NCBI RefSeq assembly: GCF_024713945.1
Contig: NC_134679.1
Location: forward strand, 5,895,001 to 5,959,000
Direction: 5' to 3'
Source of the DNA: Dermatophagoides farinae
Lineage: Eukaryota > Arthropoda > Arachnida > Sarcoptiformes > Pyroglyphidae
DNA: 64,000 nucleotides
Below are positions 38,501-53,499 of the stretch, one piece after another; position 1 is the first letter of the stretch; each line of letters begins with the position of its first letter. The notes under the pieces were generated by a model. That model saw only the letters and a list, made by a program, of their open reading frames with translations. It was not told the origin of the DNA and ran no database searches. The position numbers and the translations under genes are program-made.

Positions 38501-41500
38501 TTTCTTCTTCCATCACTAAAAATGAAATAAAATTCATTGAACAATGAGCGCAAATGATTCATGAGTAAGGGAATAAAACAGTGGAGAACACAAAACAAAA
38601 GTGTAGCGATTCTTGAACCTACACACAAACACAACACACAATGGACAACAACAATAATTATGACTTATCATTGATTGTCTATGATTTTTTTTTCTCTTCC
38701 ATTTTCATTTGATTTAAGAAAATTTCTTTTTTTTTTTGCAAAAAAAAACTATTAAAACCTGGTCGTCATTTGATGATTTTTAATGACTTGGATCAGATTC
38801 TGTTTTTGTTGTTGTTGTTGCTGCAGTGTATGTTTTGTGTTTACAATATTATTATTCTGATGATGATGATGATGATCAATTGTCATTATCATCATCATAC
38901 ATATTACCATATTGAAATTGAACCAAATGTTTTTTTTTCTTCTGCTAATGAATCATTTTACTATTCAACTTATTAGCTGATGATGATTATTATTTGTTCA
39001 TGGTTCATATAGCTCTTTATTCTACGTAGAAAATTGAAATATGACCGTGTGTGACTGTGTGTGTGTCTGTCTGTGTTTTACATTATTTTTCGTCGTTGAC
39101 TTTTAATAATGATAATGATTAGACTACAAAATCTACCACCTTCTCAAGAAGAAATACTTTCACACACACACACACACACATATTCTTTATATGGATACAA
39201 TATAAATGATGCATGATGGCCAATTATCACCAACAACACACACTCAATTAGTGATGATGAAGAAAAAAAAAAATGCCCGAGTGGGTAACCAAAAAATGTC
39301 AATAAATGGCCATCATATTGAAAACATACACACACACACACACACAATGTCAACAAAATAATTGATTTTCCACAAATGAAAACGGGTTGTTTCGAGTTTG
39401 AGTTTTATTCTTTTTTTTTGTTTTATATACACACACACCCAGGATAAACATCTAATGAATTCAGATTAATTCTAATAAAAATGACCATTAACCGATAAAT
39501 AAAAAAGCAAAAACATTTATCATTCATAGTTGTGACCATTACAAGAGATGCAAACACGCGTGTGTGTGTGCATGTGTGTGTTTCAAGTCCGGTTATTACA
39601 GATCTTTTGTATTTCATATTTGTTTGTTTGTTTTTTTTTTCTTATTGACAAGAAACAGTGAAAATAAATTTATTTTTCTTCGAAATTCCTTGTTGTGTGT
39701 ACAAGATATTCATAACTTTTTTTTTGTTTTTTGAAAAAAAAATAAAATTTTTCATTGTCTAACTTTATGTGTGTCCAGATGTGAAGAAAAAAAAATTGGA
39801 CAGAATGAACATTATAAATTGGGTTATAAATTATCATCACACACACATAGTCGATGAAAAATGTATGGAACAAAATTTTTCTCCTTGTAGAGCCATCTTT
39901 GTTTGTAATGTGCATGTGTGTATGTGTAGGTGGAAGAATTGATCAAGAGAAAAAAAAGATCATTATTCATTTCGAGGTAAAAGATCTGATTAATGTGTAT
40001 GTGTGTATATGTCTGTGTCTTTCTTGCTGTTTTTTTTTCTTTTTTTAAATAACTGATTTGCATTATCTTTGATGTCCGGATGGTCATCATCATCATCATC
40101 ATCATCATCATCTTTTGTCCATCAAATACAATCCTCATCATCATCATAATATAAATGAACAAAACAAAAGCGAAACAAAATAAAATAAAATAAAAAACTT
40201 TTAACAAAAGCAATGACATACACACACATACAGTTCATTCACATTTGATCATCATTATCAATGATGATGATGATGATGATTATGTAATGATTTAATGATG
40301 CTATCGAGCAGTTAAGCCGAAAAAAACATTCATTTATTCATTGCCAACTCTTTCGTATGTTTTTAGTATTGTCATTTTATCATAGAAATACTGAAGATTT
40401 TTTTTCAAAATGAAATTTTTCAATTTTTTTCTAATCAAATTATCTCTTCTCTGTATCTGTGTGTGTGTTGGTGGTGGTGGTTGTGGTGTGATCATTATCA
40501 TCAATTTTTTTTTCAACGTATTTTCCACCTTTGAAATCAGTGTGTGTGTGTGTGTGTGGGCGTTTAGGTTTCATTTTATTTCTCTCACTATATTAGCCTA
40601 ATTACAATTATCATAATGACTAGATATTACTTATGTAGGGATTTTTTTCTTCATCTTTGAATTTTTTTTCCTCTCGAAATATCATCATCATCATCATTAT
40701 CATGATTTTATAGTGGTGGCAGCACAACAGAATTTTATTTGTCTCTCAGTTTATTTGATCAATTCAGTGCAATTTATTCATTCATTCAATCGTTGTTTTG
40801 CTAATTCATGCATGCATTAAATTTTTTTTTTTTTTTTTTGTTCATTCGTTTTTCAATTTTAATTTCTAGTTTTTTCAACTTTTTTTTGTGTATGAAATTT
40901 GGAGGCGGAGGATCATCATCATGATCATCATGATGATCAGGATCATCATCATCATCTGTCCAGTGTCAATGTTTTCATCTATTGGTTGGGCGCTCTGTTT
41001 TTTTTCCCTGTTCTTCATCAGATCACATACTAAACTGAACTCTATTTATAATGAATAGATGGATGGATAGATTTTAATGTTTTGGAATCGATGAATTCTC
41101 TCTCTTTCTGTCTCGCATTTTTTTTTCTTCATCGTGAATAAAGTTTGTAATTATAATAATTATAGATAGAAATAGACTCAAAAAAAACTGGTTTTTTTCA
41201 ACTCTGGATTTTCATATTCGTTTATAATAAACTTGATCGTGATGAAATTATAGATGATATAAATGCGGCAACAGAGAGATAGAGAGAGAGAGAAATGAAG
41301 AAAAAACAACAACAAATGCAAAATTAAAAGGTAAAAATAAAATAAAAATGAAAAAATATTCATTGAATTTATCACTGAGCAAGTCTGTACATTATTCATC
41401 ATCATCATCGTCAGCATTGTAATTGCATAGCATCATTCTATCCAATCAAATCCAAATGGCTCTTTTCATTACGCTACTAATTTGCTGCATCACTTTTTTT

Positions 41501-42456
41501 TCTATGCATTCTATGCTTCATTGCTTACAACTCAAACACTAACACATATGGTGGTGGTGGTGGTGGTTTCTATTTTTCTTCTTAATTACAATCACACACA
41601 CACACACATCATTTGCTTTATATATAAGATGATGATGATGATGAGAAAAAGAGAGAATCATTGAGTTAAAACCTCCTTTTTTTTCTCAACATCTAGCTTT
41701 ACATTTGAATTGAATGGAAATGAAAAAAAAAAAAAATTTTCTTGTTTAATCACCTCTTCTTCTTCTTATTCTTCATCATCATCATCATCATCGTCTTTCT
41801 GTTGTTTCTGTAGATCTTTCATTCATTTCATTATTTCGTTCGTACACACAAATGATGATATGTGATCAATCCCATTTTATTTTTTATTTTTTATTATTCT
41901 ACCGACAATTAGAACCTCCTACTTTTTTTTTCTTCTAGTAATTTATTATTATTATTATCATCATCATCATTATTATCATTGAAATATAGTGAGAATCAAG
42001 CAAATAATAATGATGATGATGATGAGATAGTTTAATCAACTAAACTAAACTAAACTAAACAACACCTACCCAAAACAACATACACATAGAGAAACGATTA
42101 AATGAATGGTATGATCTGTGTGTGTGTGTGTGTGAGTTTTTTTTTTGTTGAAAAAAAAATTCCTGAGCTCCACCTGTTATATTAATTTTCGCCATGGTTC
42201 ATCATCATCATTATTAATAATAATGGCATTAGTTCAGCATCATTATCATCATCATCATCATCATTTTAATCGTTTAATGATGATGATTATTATTATTATT
42301 GTTTGCCAATATGAATCTTTATAGATGTAATTTTTTTTTTATTTCAACAATCCTGTGTGATGATGATGATGATGATGAATCTGCTCTGTGTATATAAACA
42401 AATGCAGAACAATAGGAGAAAGAATTCTGAATAATGAATGTTTAAAAATGTAATAT

Positions 42457-42458
<2 letters not shown>

Positions 42459-42492
<34 letters not shown>
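42459..42492. repeat. (AC)17 microsatellite
   Basis: A perfect dinucleotide run, the longest AC tract in the window. Confidence 0.96.
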
Positions 42493-42495
<3 letters not shown>

Positions 42496-44065
42496 ATATA
42501 CTTGGCTAAAAGGGCAATGAATCTTTCTTAATTTTCTCGTTTGATTCAATTGTTACCATTATCGATTTTTTACGTTTTTTTTTTTTTAAATTTCATTCAT
42601 TCATTCATAGGTTTTTGTTTTGTTTTGTTTTGTCAAAAAAAAAAACCAGCTTCATTCAGTATTCTTTTGATTATTGATAAATGTTTTTTGTGATTGGTTA
42701 TGGCCAACATATAGTTGATGATGATGATGATGATGATGATAATAATTTGTTCAATTATTTTCTTCTGATTTCTGATCATAATCATTATCATAGACAAAAA
42801 AACAACATTGACATGAACATAACAATATGGTAGTAGTAGTAGTAGTAGTAGTATGGTGAAAATAACAATTTGATCAAATGATTGATCATTCATTCATTCA
42901 TTCGTTCGATGAATCTTTATTTTTCTTTGAATCATCATCACAATAATAATTTTTTTTTTCGCTGTTGTTCAATGAAAATAAAAACAAGAAATATACTATA
43001 GTATGATCGTAGTTGTGATGATGGCGGTGGTGATGGTGGTAATAATTTGGTCATAATTAGTTGTGATCACAAGATCCAGAAAAAAAAACAACCAACCAAC
43101 CAACCAACCAGTCTCATCATCATCATCATCATCATTATTATTTATTGAATGGATGATTGGCGCCAAATTTCCGCTGTAAACAAAAATAAAATACACACAC
43201 ACACACATACACAGACGCAAAGAAAAAGATCAAATGGACATGGTCCAATTATCTACACATACATTGTTCATATCATCATCAAACAATTGACATTTTAAAT
43301 CATAAATCGTGTGTGTATGTATGTATGTCCATCGATAATCACTTGTTGGTCAGTTTGTTTGTTTGTTTGTTTGTATCAATGAATCGTAGTCGTTTGATAA
43401 ATGTTGGAATAAAAAAAACAAAAAAAGAAAAAAAGATGAATCTGTTTCTCTCCCTCTCTCTCTCTCAAGAAAAAAGTGATTATTAATAATAATTTTTCTC
43501 ATCTCTCCATTTATTGGGGGCCATTGTCCGTGTTGATATTTGGTTATTTTTTTTTCATTTTTCATTTTTTTTCTGTGTTTCGTTTCATTTCATTCGTTCA
43601 TTCAAATTTCGAGGTTTTCTTCTTTTTTTTTTATTTTATTCACCACCACCATTGTTTCTTAGATTTGTCTGTCAATGTTATTATAATGATGATGATGAGA
43701 TGAATGCAATCTTTCTGATAATCATCATCATCATCATCATATCGAAATTGTTCGATTGATTGTTTGTCTCTCGATCTTTCTCTCTCTATGTGATTTCTGT
43801 GTTTGCTATAGTTATAATTTTCATTTTTGCATTTCATTTCATTCATTCATTCACAAGATTATTAACATTAATTTCATACGATTGAATCTTGAATTGATTT
43901 TTTTTCTCTTCAAATTTTGTGTTTTTTTTCTTATTTTGGTTTTTTTTTGAATTTATTTTTACCTATATGTTTTCATTTCATTTCATTTCAATTTTTTTTT
44001 TGTTTTTTTTTTCATTTCTTTGTCATTTCATTCTGTTGGAAAAAAAAATCCACACATACACACGC

Positions 44066-44068
<3 letters not shown>

Positions 44069-44100
<32 letters not shown>
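44069..44100. repeat. (TG)16 microsatellite
   Basis: A perfect dinucleotide run, preceded by CACACGCATA, so the two halves are partly self-complementary. Confidence 0.95.
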
Positions 44101-44104
<4 letters not shown>

Positions 44105-44427
44105 GCTCGAATTGTTGTTGTTGTTGTCGTTGTTGTCCAATATAATTACAGCATTTGATAATCATCATCTTCATCTTAGTCCAATTTTGTTTCGTTTCAA
44201 TCATTATTTTTGTTGTTGTTGTTGTTATTCTTTTTTTTCATCAATTGCTTCCAACCACATATATACACGATTATAGTGTTGAATTTATTTTTTATTTTTT
44301 CCTCTCTCTCTCTACCTCTGTTGTTTCCCCTCTCTTTCTGTCCCACCACCGTTAAAATATTCATATGCACACACACACACACACATAATGATTATTATTA
44401 TGATTTGTAAAAAAACAAGAAAATCTA

Positions 44428-44441
44428 GAGAAAATTTTCTC
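44428..44441. repeat. 14-bp perfect palindrome
   Basis: GAGAAAATTTTCTC is identical to its reverse complement with no spacer. Confidence 0.9.
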
Positions 44442-45588
44442 ATTCCATGTGTGTGTGTGTGTGTGTGCATAAAGATAATTTTCATATTTTTCATTTTGTT
44501 CATCATATCAATATCACATAGATCACTGATCATCATTGATGTTGTTATTATTTTTTCCTCATCATCATCATCATCATCATTATAATCATTTTTTTTTGAT
44601 GAAAATTTTTGATTTGAATCGTTTTTTTTTGTTGTTGCAATAATAATAATAATCATTTTCATCCATTGTACACGAATCCATTTTTTTTTCATTGATTAGG
44701 ATGTGTGTTTTGTTTTGTCATTACAAATTTTTTTTATTATATCACAATGATGATGATGATCATCATCATCATGAATCAATTGATTCCTATGATAATGAGA
44801 ACAGAATCGACATATTCATCATTATCATCATCTTCATGATGATCATGGTCAAACAAAAGAAAAAAAATTTTTTCTTGGGCATTCATTTTCACGATTTTCG
44901 TTACTCTTGTTTCTCCTTTTTTTTCCATCATCATTGATTTACTCTTTTTTTTCTGTAAAAAAAAAATTAAAAGAAATGAAATAAATATCTATCTATCTAG
45001 TCGTCGTGATCATTGACTCCTATTTTCTTTAATATGATGGTAGACGCTTGTCATCTTGTTTGATGATGATGATGATGATGATGGCGGTGGTGGTGATGGT
45101 GGTGGTCATCCAACAAAATAACCATCATCATCATCATCATTGTTGTTGATCCAAGACAATAATGTCTATGTGTGTTTGAAAGTATGTTTTTTTTAAATAA
45201 AAAAAAAACACAAATTCATCAAAAAAGATCATCTTTAATGATCTATGACCAATTCCTGTTTGTATGTTGTATGATGATGATAAAATAATATATACACACA
45301 CACACGAAATATATTTAAGGCATCAGCAGCAAATTAGTCTTGTAATAATAATAACCGATTATACCGGTTGATGGAGGGGGGTGGTGGTTGTGATGGTTGT
45401 GTATAATAACCACAACCATAATCATCATCATCATATTGGACACACACACACACATACACAAAAACATTAGTGACATGTAAATTGAACATTACCGTCATTA
45501 TCATCATCATCATCATCAGCATTGTATTTTCATAATATCGATTTGTCAGTCATTTTATGTGCAGGTAGAGTGCTTTGTAGAGTTGAAC

Positions 45589-45608
45589 AAAAAAAAAAAA
45601 AAAAAAAA
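45589..45608. repeat. Poly-A tract (A20)
   Basis: An uninterrupted run of A. Confidence 0.93.
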
Positions 45609-48600
45609 TACAGGATGGAATGTTTGGGGGGAATGAGAACCATTGGAAATCCAGAATATGATCATTATTATAAATGAGACATGTCATTTTTCTTTTTTTT
45701 TCTTGTTTTGTTTGTAAATGTGGCCAGTCTAGTTCGCTATTTTATTCACCATCCAATAATAATGTCTGTGTACGAGCAATGTAATTTTAATAATCAACAA
45801 CGTTATCATTAAAAAAAAATTGAATACAAAAAAAAAAAAACGAAAAACGACAACATCCATAGCTCACATTTCAACCATTGTGTGTGTGTGTGCGCTTGTG
45901 AACATCGAAATTTTCTCTTTTTCTGCTGCTCGACCACCATTGTAATTAAGCATTTTTCTTTATTGTCAGTTTTGGATAAATTTCAATGATTATAGCATGG
46001 TTTTTCGTGCAAACAAAAATGACAACATTTACCATTCAGTGGGCTAGTGGTTTTTTTTCGATTCGGAAAACGGAACAAATGTTTTCACATGGAAATTCCA
46101 CATTCTTATTTGTCTATGGAAAATTAAATAAATGCCATATAAAACCACAAATTCAATACTGGAATCCTTTCATGGGCAAAGAATTTTTCTTTTTCTTTTT
46201 GTTTCGTTTCGTTTTGTTTCCTTGCAGTAGCATCCCTTATTTCCTATTGATTCATATTCTACATTATTATTAAAAAAAATCATCATCATCATCATCATTA
46301 TTTGACTTGTTTGAAATTTCTACATTCAAACAAACCTTTTAAAACACAAATTCATTCAATTTTTTCATTTTCATTTCATTTTGAAACTAGGGAACCAAGA
46401 ATAAAAAAAAAAGAAAAGAAATTATTCAAACCCAAAAGAATCTTCATATGTGTGTGTGTGTGTGTGTGTGTTTGGGCAAAGAAAATGAAAAAATTTTTTC
46501 AATTCAAACAAAATTTTTCTAGTTCCATTTCAATATATTACCCATCATCATCATCATCATCAGAAACATTTTTAATAATATTAAAATTAGCTCTTTCAGA
46601 TTCTTTTGGTTTCCAGAATAAAAAAAAAATTCAATTCAATACAATCATCATCCCTTTGAATAATGAATGTTGAATACACACCGAATACGACCGACCGAAT
46701 GTTTGTTGCTAAAATGAGATGAAATTGCAAAAAAAAAAATTTTACTTTTTTTTCCACCCAGGGAAATGAAACTATCAAAAGGATGGGCAACAACAACGAT
46801 ATTTGCATTCGTGTGTGTGTGTGTGCCCATGTTTAAAATGTTTCACATTTTCAAATGCCCCCCCCATCACCACCGCCACCACCACCAGAACATTAATATG
46901 TGAATGGATGATGGAGATTCTTCTATCGATTATTCTTCTTGTATTGCGCCCTCTTTCCATTGATTCTATTTAGATTCATTCATTTGATTTTTCACTTAAA
47001 AGGAATAACTAATGTCGTTGTTAATAATAATGATTTAAATAGTAGGAAAAAAAATTAAATTCCTTCAATTTTCCATTACATTGCCAATATGTTTGTGCAT
47101 GTGTGTGTGTGTGTGTGTGTTAAAGTGAAATATTGAAAATTCTTTTCATTTCGTTTGCATTCAACCATCCATCCGATTCTATTAGTTTTTAACGCTTGAA
47201 TCCATTTAAAATTTTAGGTACATTTGTTGAAGCAAACTAGTGAGTGAGCGAGTGAGTGAATGAGTGAAATGAGAATGGGCAAGTTTCGGGAACAATTTTT
47301 TTTGTTTTGTTTTGTTTCGTTTAAATTTTTTTTTTTTTTTTTGAATTCATTCATTCAGTGATTTTGGATTTTAATGTTTGTTTGATTTTCGTTTTTTTCG
47401 CTTTCATTTTCTTTTTTTTTGATATTTTTCATTTCCAGTTCCAAAGTTCAGAGTAAAATTTTTTTCCTCGCATATCAATTTGAGGTAAATGAATATATGC
47501 CTCGTCCAGCCATCTGGTGACAATCGTAGACACTTGTATTTGAATTTTTTTTTATTTTTTGGTTCGGAAGTTGATTTTCCAAAACTAATGAAAAACATTT
47601 AAATTCAAATAAAATTTGATACTTTTCACGATCATCATCATCATCATGTAATAATTATGATTGCAATATATTCATCATCATTATATGCTGAAGGTCATAT
47701 CTACAACAATGATGTTGATAGCCGACAAAAAAACTAGGTCACCTAGGCGGTTTATGCAGGTGTGATGGATCAATCGAATCATCAAATTAAAAACAACAAC
47801 GACAACAACAACAACAACAACAAAAGAAATTAAAAACGAAAAAAAAATCATGACTCTAAACAAAAACCTCAACAGTTTTTTCGTTTGGTGTTCTCGATTT
47901 CTCATAACTAATGAATTTATATGGCTAATTTACAAATTGCCAAAAAAAAAAAAAAAATCTCATGAAATGAGTTTCTGTTTCTGAAACAAACACGTGATGC
48001 ATACACACACACACAGGATGATGATTGATGAAATGATGTTCTCAATGAATGCTGACGCGTGTTTAGTGATTTATTTGTTGCATGCATATGTACCGTTTGA
48101 AATAATGATGATGATGATGATCCATAATTGAACTTGATTCATTAACCTAATTTCTGTTTTGTGTATCTATCTTTGTTTCTTCTAAATAAAAATTGGAACA
48201 ATCTAAATCATTATTGTAACCCAAAATGGAAATGCAATAAGCAAGCTGCTGTTGTCCGTTTGTTTTTTTTTCTGTTTTTGTTTTTTGCCAAGTTGTATGT
48301 GTGTGTGTGTGTGATGATTACCAAATGTTTCTACGAAAACCAAAAAAGAAAAAAAAATCCGAAATGGGATAGTTTGCATGTTGTTCCGTCGTCGTTTTCG
48401 TTGCTGTTGTTGTTGTTGTTGTTGTTTGTACGATGATGGCAAAGGAAAAAAATAAAATAAATTAAAATTACATTCCAAAATTTTGTCTGTGTAATTTCAT
48501 GAATTCATCCAATACACATCACCAAAATGGACGATACAACATTAGGTTTATTTGCATTGGATTTTTTCTTTCAAACAACAAACACATACACACACACATG

Positions 48601-51600
48601 AAATTCACATCCCTGTATTACATTGTTTGGCTGATGCATACGAAATTAAATTCGAATTGAATTAAATTCAACAAAAAAAACAGCTTTATCATCATCATCT
48701 TGTTCTGTGTGTGTGTGTGTGTGTATGTGTGTATGTTGTTCCTTGTAAGGGGATTGTGATGATGAAATTAATTTGTATGTTCGTGTGTGCTAAGAAGATT
48801 CTTTCTTTTTTTTCCAAATTCTGTTTGAATAAACAAACTTTTTTTTTCACAAATCACCAAATCACCGAATTATCTATCTATCTAATAAATGAAAATTTAA
48901 ATAAGTAATACGCACGCGTGTTCTGTTGTCCAGATGTCCAAACAACAAAACTTGTGACCGGAAAATATTCTAAAATGGTTCATTTTTCTCAGAATCAGAA
49001 TCCACTTTCACTAGCTAATCATTGTTGATTATGATGAATGAATGAATGAATAAATGGCAACAAACAAAAAAAAAATAAAATAAAATCTAATTTTCATGTC
49101 AAAATAGTCGCCCTTTTGTTTTTATCCACCTTTCACAGTCCAGACAACTAAAAAAAAAAAGTTATCAATAGATTTGACTAGGATGGACAGGACAGTCATT
49201 TCTTTTTTTTTGATTGAAGTTGCCTGTGCATGTATACTTTTTATTTATTTATTTTTATACATTCCACAAACGATGAATGATCACGCGTACGATTAATTTA
49301 TTATTATTATTATGGTCGTTTTTTTTGTTCTTGTTTTTCATTTCATTTATTTATTTATTTTTTTTTTCGTCCGGTCTAATCAACTCAATGTTTGTGTGTG
49401 ATGATGATGAAACTTTACTCGACAATACAAAATTTTCTATATTAATCAAAGAAGTAAAAAAAAACAACAACGAATTGAATGGGAACAATTTCCGCAAAGT
49501 ATGTATGTATGAATGTATAAATGGTGCCTCACCAAAGAGAAAAGTAAAAAAAAAAAAACATTACCGATTACATTAAGAATATTCTCTCTCATTCATTCAT
49601 TCATTTTTTTTCTGATGTGATCAATTGTGGTCGGTCGATTGGTTGGTTGATAAGCGTGGGTGGTGGTGGTGGTGGTGATGATGGTTTGCTTATCTTTGAT
49701 TTTTGTTTCTCATTCATTAAGAATCAAATGAACACACACACACCAAATACAAGTCAAACTAAATTAATCGAAAAAAAACAGAATAAACGGAATGTTTTTT
49801 TTTTACATTGGTAACAAATAAATAAACTCATCGCAAACTAGCCAGCCAACCAACTGACGACGTGCCGTTTTGTTGTTGTTGTTGTTGTTTCATTTTTTTG
49901 TGTGTATGTGAGAGGGGTGTGTACACATATGTTCAGGGGAGTAAATTATATGATGATGATGAAATCAGAAATTAGAAATTAGAAATCTTCATTGGAATCA
50001 GGAATACATATCGGAATGATTAATATTATTATTATCATGGTGTGGTGGACCAAAAAAATCAAATTCCATAATCTAGCCACTGTCGTTGTTGTTGTTGTCG
50101 TTGTTGTTGTTGTTCGGTTTGTTTGTTTGTTTGTTTGTTCATCATCATCATACGTGGTGCATTATTATTAAATGACAATTATTTATCATTCTCATTTTCA
50201 TTTCTTTCTTTTTTTTTATCGTTCAATTTTGATTCATAATCCGTAATAATAATAATAATAACAATAATATCCATATGACTGAATAATGATGAAATTATCA
50301 TCACGGAATCAAGAAAATATAACTAGATAACAATAACAACAGCAACAAAAAAAATGGGAAAAAAATCCAATATCATTGATTGACTTAATTGAACTGAAAG
50401 AAAATAAATGAAGAAGAGAATTTTTTTTTCTAGCCTTATTCGATCTGATGATGATAATCATTATCATCATAATCATCAATTGTGTGTGTGTGTGTGACCA
50501 GCTGAGCATTATATGGAGAGAAAGAAAGAAAGAAAGAAGAAAAAAAACATTTCTCATCATGCACCACATTGATTTATATATTTTCATTTAAAAGAAAACC
50601 AGCTGCCCTATTTTATTGTAATTGCAACTTTTCATTCTTCTTATTATTATTATTATTCTTATTAATAACAATATTATTCTAGAATATCTGATGATATTAA
50701 AAATATGCCTAGATTCTTCCTAATTGTTGAATTAATTCTTATTGCTTTACATAGATATTCATTTTTTTTTCTCTTTTTCATTCGATATTCTACATATTCC
50801 ATATGTATATATGGATTTTCTTATTCTTCTCAAATTCCAGAATACCATTCAATATTCTGCATTCTATTCTCTTTTTTTGAAACTTTTTTTTTCATTTCAT
50901 TTTTGTCTACAGACAGAACAGAAAGAGAAAAAAAAATGAAATGAAATAAAATCAGCGTATTAGTATGGAAAAAAAATTGAAATGAAATTTACTTTTTTTT
51001 TCTCTATCTCTCTCTCAAATTTTCCATCTGATGATGATCACATCATGAAGATTTGGGATGTGCAATTTGTGATTGCATTTCGTTCTCTCTCTCTGTTTGT
51101 GTGTATGTTTAGAACGTTGATTCGGCGCGTAGATAATATTAAAATTTAGGGCGCCATACGGCATTAGTATATTGTATATGTGTGTGGCAGGCAAATGAAA
51201 TGATGAAAAAAAAATAAGAAAAAAGAAATGAACGCGCGTTCTAATAGTAATCAAGTTATTTTTAATAATAACAAAAAAAAATAAGTCCAATGTATATGTA
51301 TGGTGGTATCTCATTTTATTCTGTGTGTGTGTGCATGTGGTAATCAAAAAAAAAAGAAGCAAAGAATTGTAGTTATAAACAAGATGAACAACAACAACAG
51401 AACCAAGGAACCGCCTTTTGTGGATGTTCCTTTTACATTTTCATGTCCTATGATTGGATGATGATAATGATGATGATGAAAGAAAAGAAAATGTAGATGA
51501 GAAAGACGCCTAATTAATGTCATAGTCTAAATAGTATTTGTGTGCGTGTGTGTGTTTGTGTTGAATACACATTCACAGAATCAAGAATATAAAAGTACAG

Positions 51601-53441
51601 TCGTATGTGTGTGTGCATCCCTACTGTATCCAAGTGATGCCATCATCAAGAACAATTTTTTTTTTGCTAGAAAATTCTAACAAATGCAAAGAAAAAATAA
51701 AATAAAATAAAATAAAAGGGATGTATTAATGGCATCACGGTTATTGTTGTTGTTGTTTTGGTGTTATCTTCCGCACAACCATCATCATCATCACCACCAC
51801 CACCACCGCCCCCACCTCGCAAGCACACCCAGAATCAATGAATTTGTTGTCGCCATTGTCGTGCTTGCGCTCTTTATTCCATTTTGTTTATTGATGAACG
51901 TTTTTATTATTATTATTATTATTCAAGAAATGTAAATTAAAATGCGCAAAATAGAAAGTTTTTTTTTAGAATAATGGAACTTAAGAATCTCTCTCTGTGT
52001 GTCTCTCTATATATACTGAAATTCAGAATAATCAACAAACTACTATCAACCGAACCAGAATAGAATAGAATAGAATGACGTTTTTTTCGCAGATGATGAT
52101 GAGGAAGAAGAGGAAGAAAAAAATGAAAACTTGAAATGAATGAATTCTGTATGCGTGTGTGCTTGGCTTGTCTCTCTCTCTCTCGCTCTCCCTTTTTGAC
52201 TATCATTTTTTTTCTTTATTCAATCAATTGATTGAAAATGTAAAGGAAAAAAATTGGCATCTTCAGTCTTCATCATCATCATCATCATCATTCTAATAAT
52301 AATAATATAGCATTAGAATGTTTTTTTTCAAATTTTTTTCAAACTTTTTTTTCCACTGTTCTCCTGATTCTTTATTTATTTCTATTCCATTGTTGTTGTA
52401 TGGTTGCACAAAATCAAAATTATGAAACTTAAACTTGAGTAGCATTCTGCATTCTGGCATAATGAAATTATTAATGTATATGTATATACATTCTATTTGT
52501 TCATAGCTAGCGTCATTAATTTCTTTGTCTGTCTAGTGAACATATATATATTCTGAATTTCACAAATGACGTGCACATATTCAATGTTTGATAATGATGA
52601 TGATATACAACCATAACATCTGAAAAAAAAGAATCGACATTCATTCATTCTATACAACGGCCTCCTTTTTTTCCATTTTCCATTTTTTTTCAATTCACTT
52701 ATATCGTTCATATTCGTTTCCTTTTTTCGTCATCATTATCATCATCACAAGCCGTTGTCATTACTGTTATTTTTATTATTACCATGATGATGATGATGAT
52801 GATGGTGATGGTGATGGCAACCTATATAGGCATCTCATTTCCATATATAAATTTTCGAGTGAGTACTGGAGAATAGAGAATGTGAAAGGGAAAAAAAGGG
52901 TTTGTGTATGTGTGTGTGTTTGTGTACTATGTGTACATGTATTGTATTGGGCTTTTTTTGTTGTTGGTTGGTTGGTTGGTTGGTTAAAACCTCATCATTG
53001 ACAATGCTGATGATGATGATGATGATGATAATGATAATAATAATAATGTGATGTGATGTGAACGCTAGTAAAAGCCTCTTTCATTTATTTTACTCGTTCA
53101 CTCTGATTTTGAATTAAACACCAACAATAACACGTACACACACACACACACACATAAACATCTAAAATCCAGGTCCCTAGAATAACCATACAATATACAT
53201 GGGCGGGAATTTTCATAATATACATTCTCTCTCTCTCACTCATTAACTATATGTGTGACATGATGAACAGGAAAGAATGTTGTTTCATATTCATTTGATT
53301 CTCATGTTTTCCGGACATGCTCCGGTTGTTATAATTGCGAAAGAAAGAAGAAATATAAAAAAAAATTCAAAGGGCTCCATCTTTAATAACAATATATATG
53401 ATGCCGCTGATATTTGCTCTATATACAATAATTACAATGGA

Positions 53442-53466
53442 TGTGTGTGTGTGTGTGTGTGTGTGT
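53442..53466. repeat. (TG)12 microsatellite
   Basis: A perfect dinucleotide run, followed within 20 bp by a palindrome. Confidence 0.93.
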
Positions 53467-53482
53467 AATGACGATGATGATG

Positions 53483-53499
53483 ATTCTGGAATCCAGAAT
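53483..53499. repeat. 17-bp palindrome (8+1+8) with TTC/GAA units
   Basis: ATTCTGGA, a central A, then TCCAGAAT: perfect arms. It contains TTCTGGAA, which fits the alternating TTCnnGAA heat-shock-element unit; TTCATTCCGAA follows. Confidence 0.88.

Noticed and set aside
43157..43166. TTGGCGCCAA palindrome resembling an E2F site
   Set aside because: A single occurrence with no gene nearby; too little to call.
45986..46273. 95-codon + frame with less repetitive sequence (contains QWASGFFSIRKTEQMF)
   Set aside because: No family resemblance, no flanking splice signals that I trust, and it dissolves into Phe runs. It could be revisited with RNA-seq.
47404..47598. 64-codon minus-strand frame with mixed residues
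   Set aside because: Short, Lys-rich at both ends, with no domain or gene context.
33450..49290. Several ACGCGT motifs (near 33453, 39556, 48056, 48913, 49284) as a possible regulatory cluster
   Set aside because: A rough expectation from base composition gives a few per 64 kb, so there is no clear enrichment.
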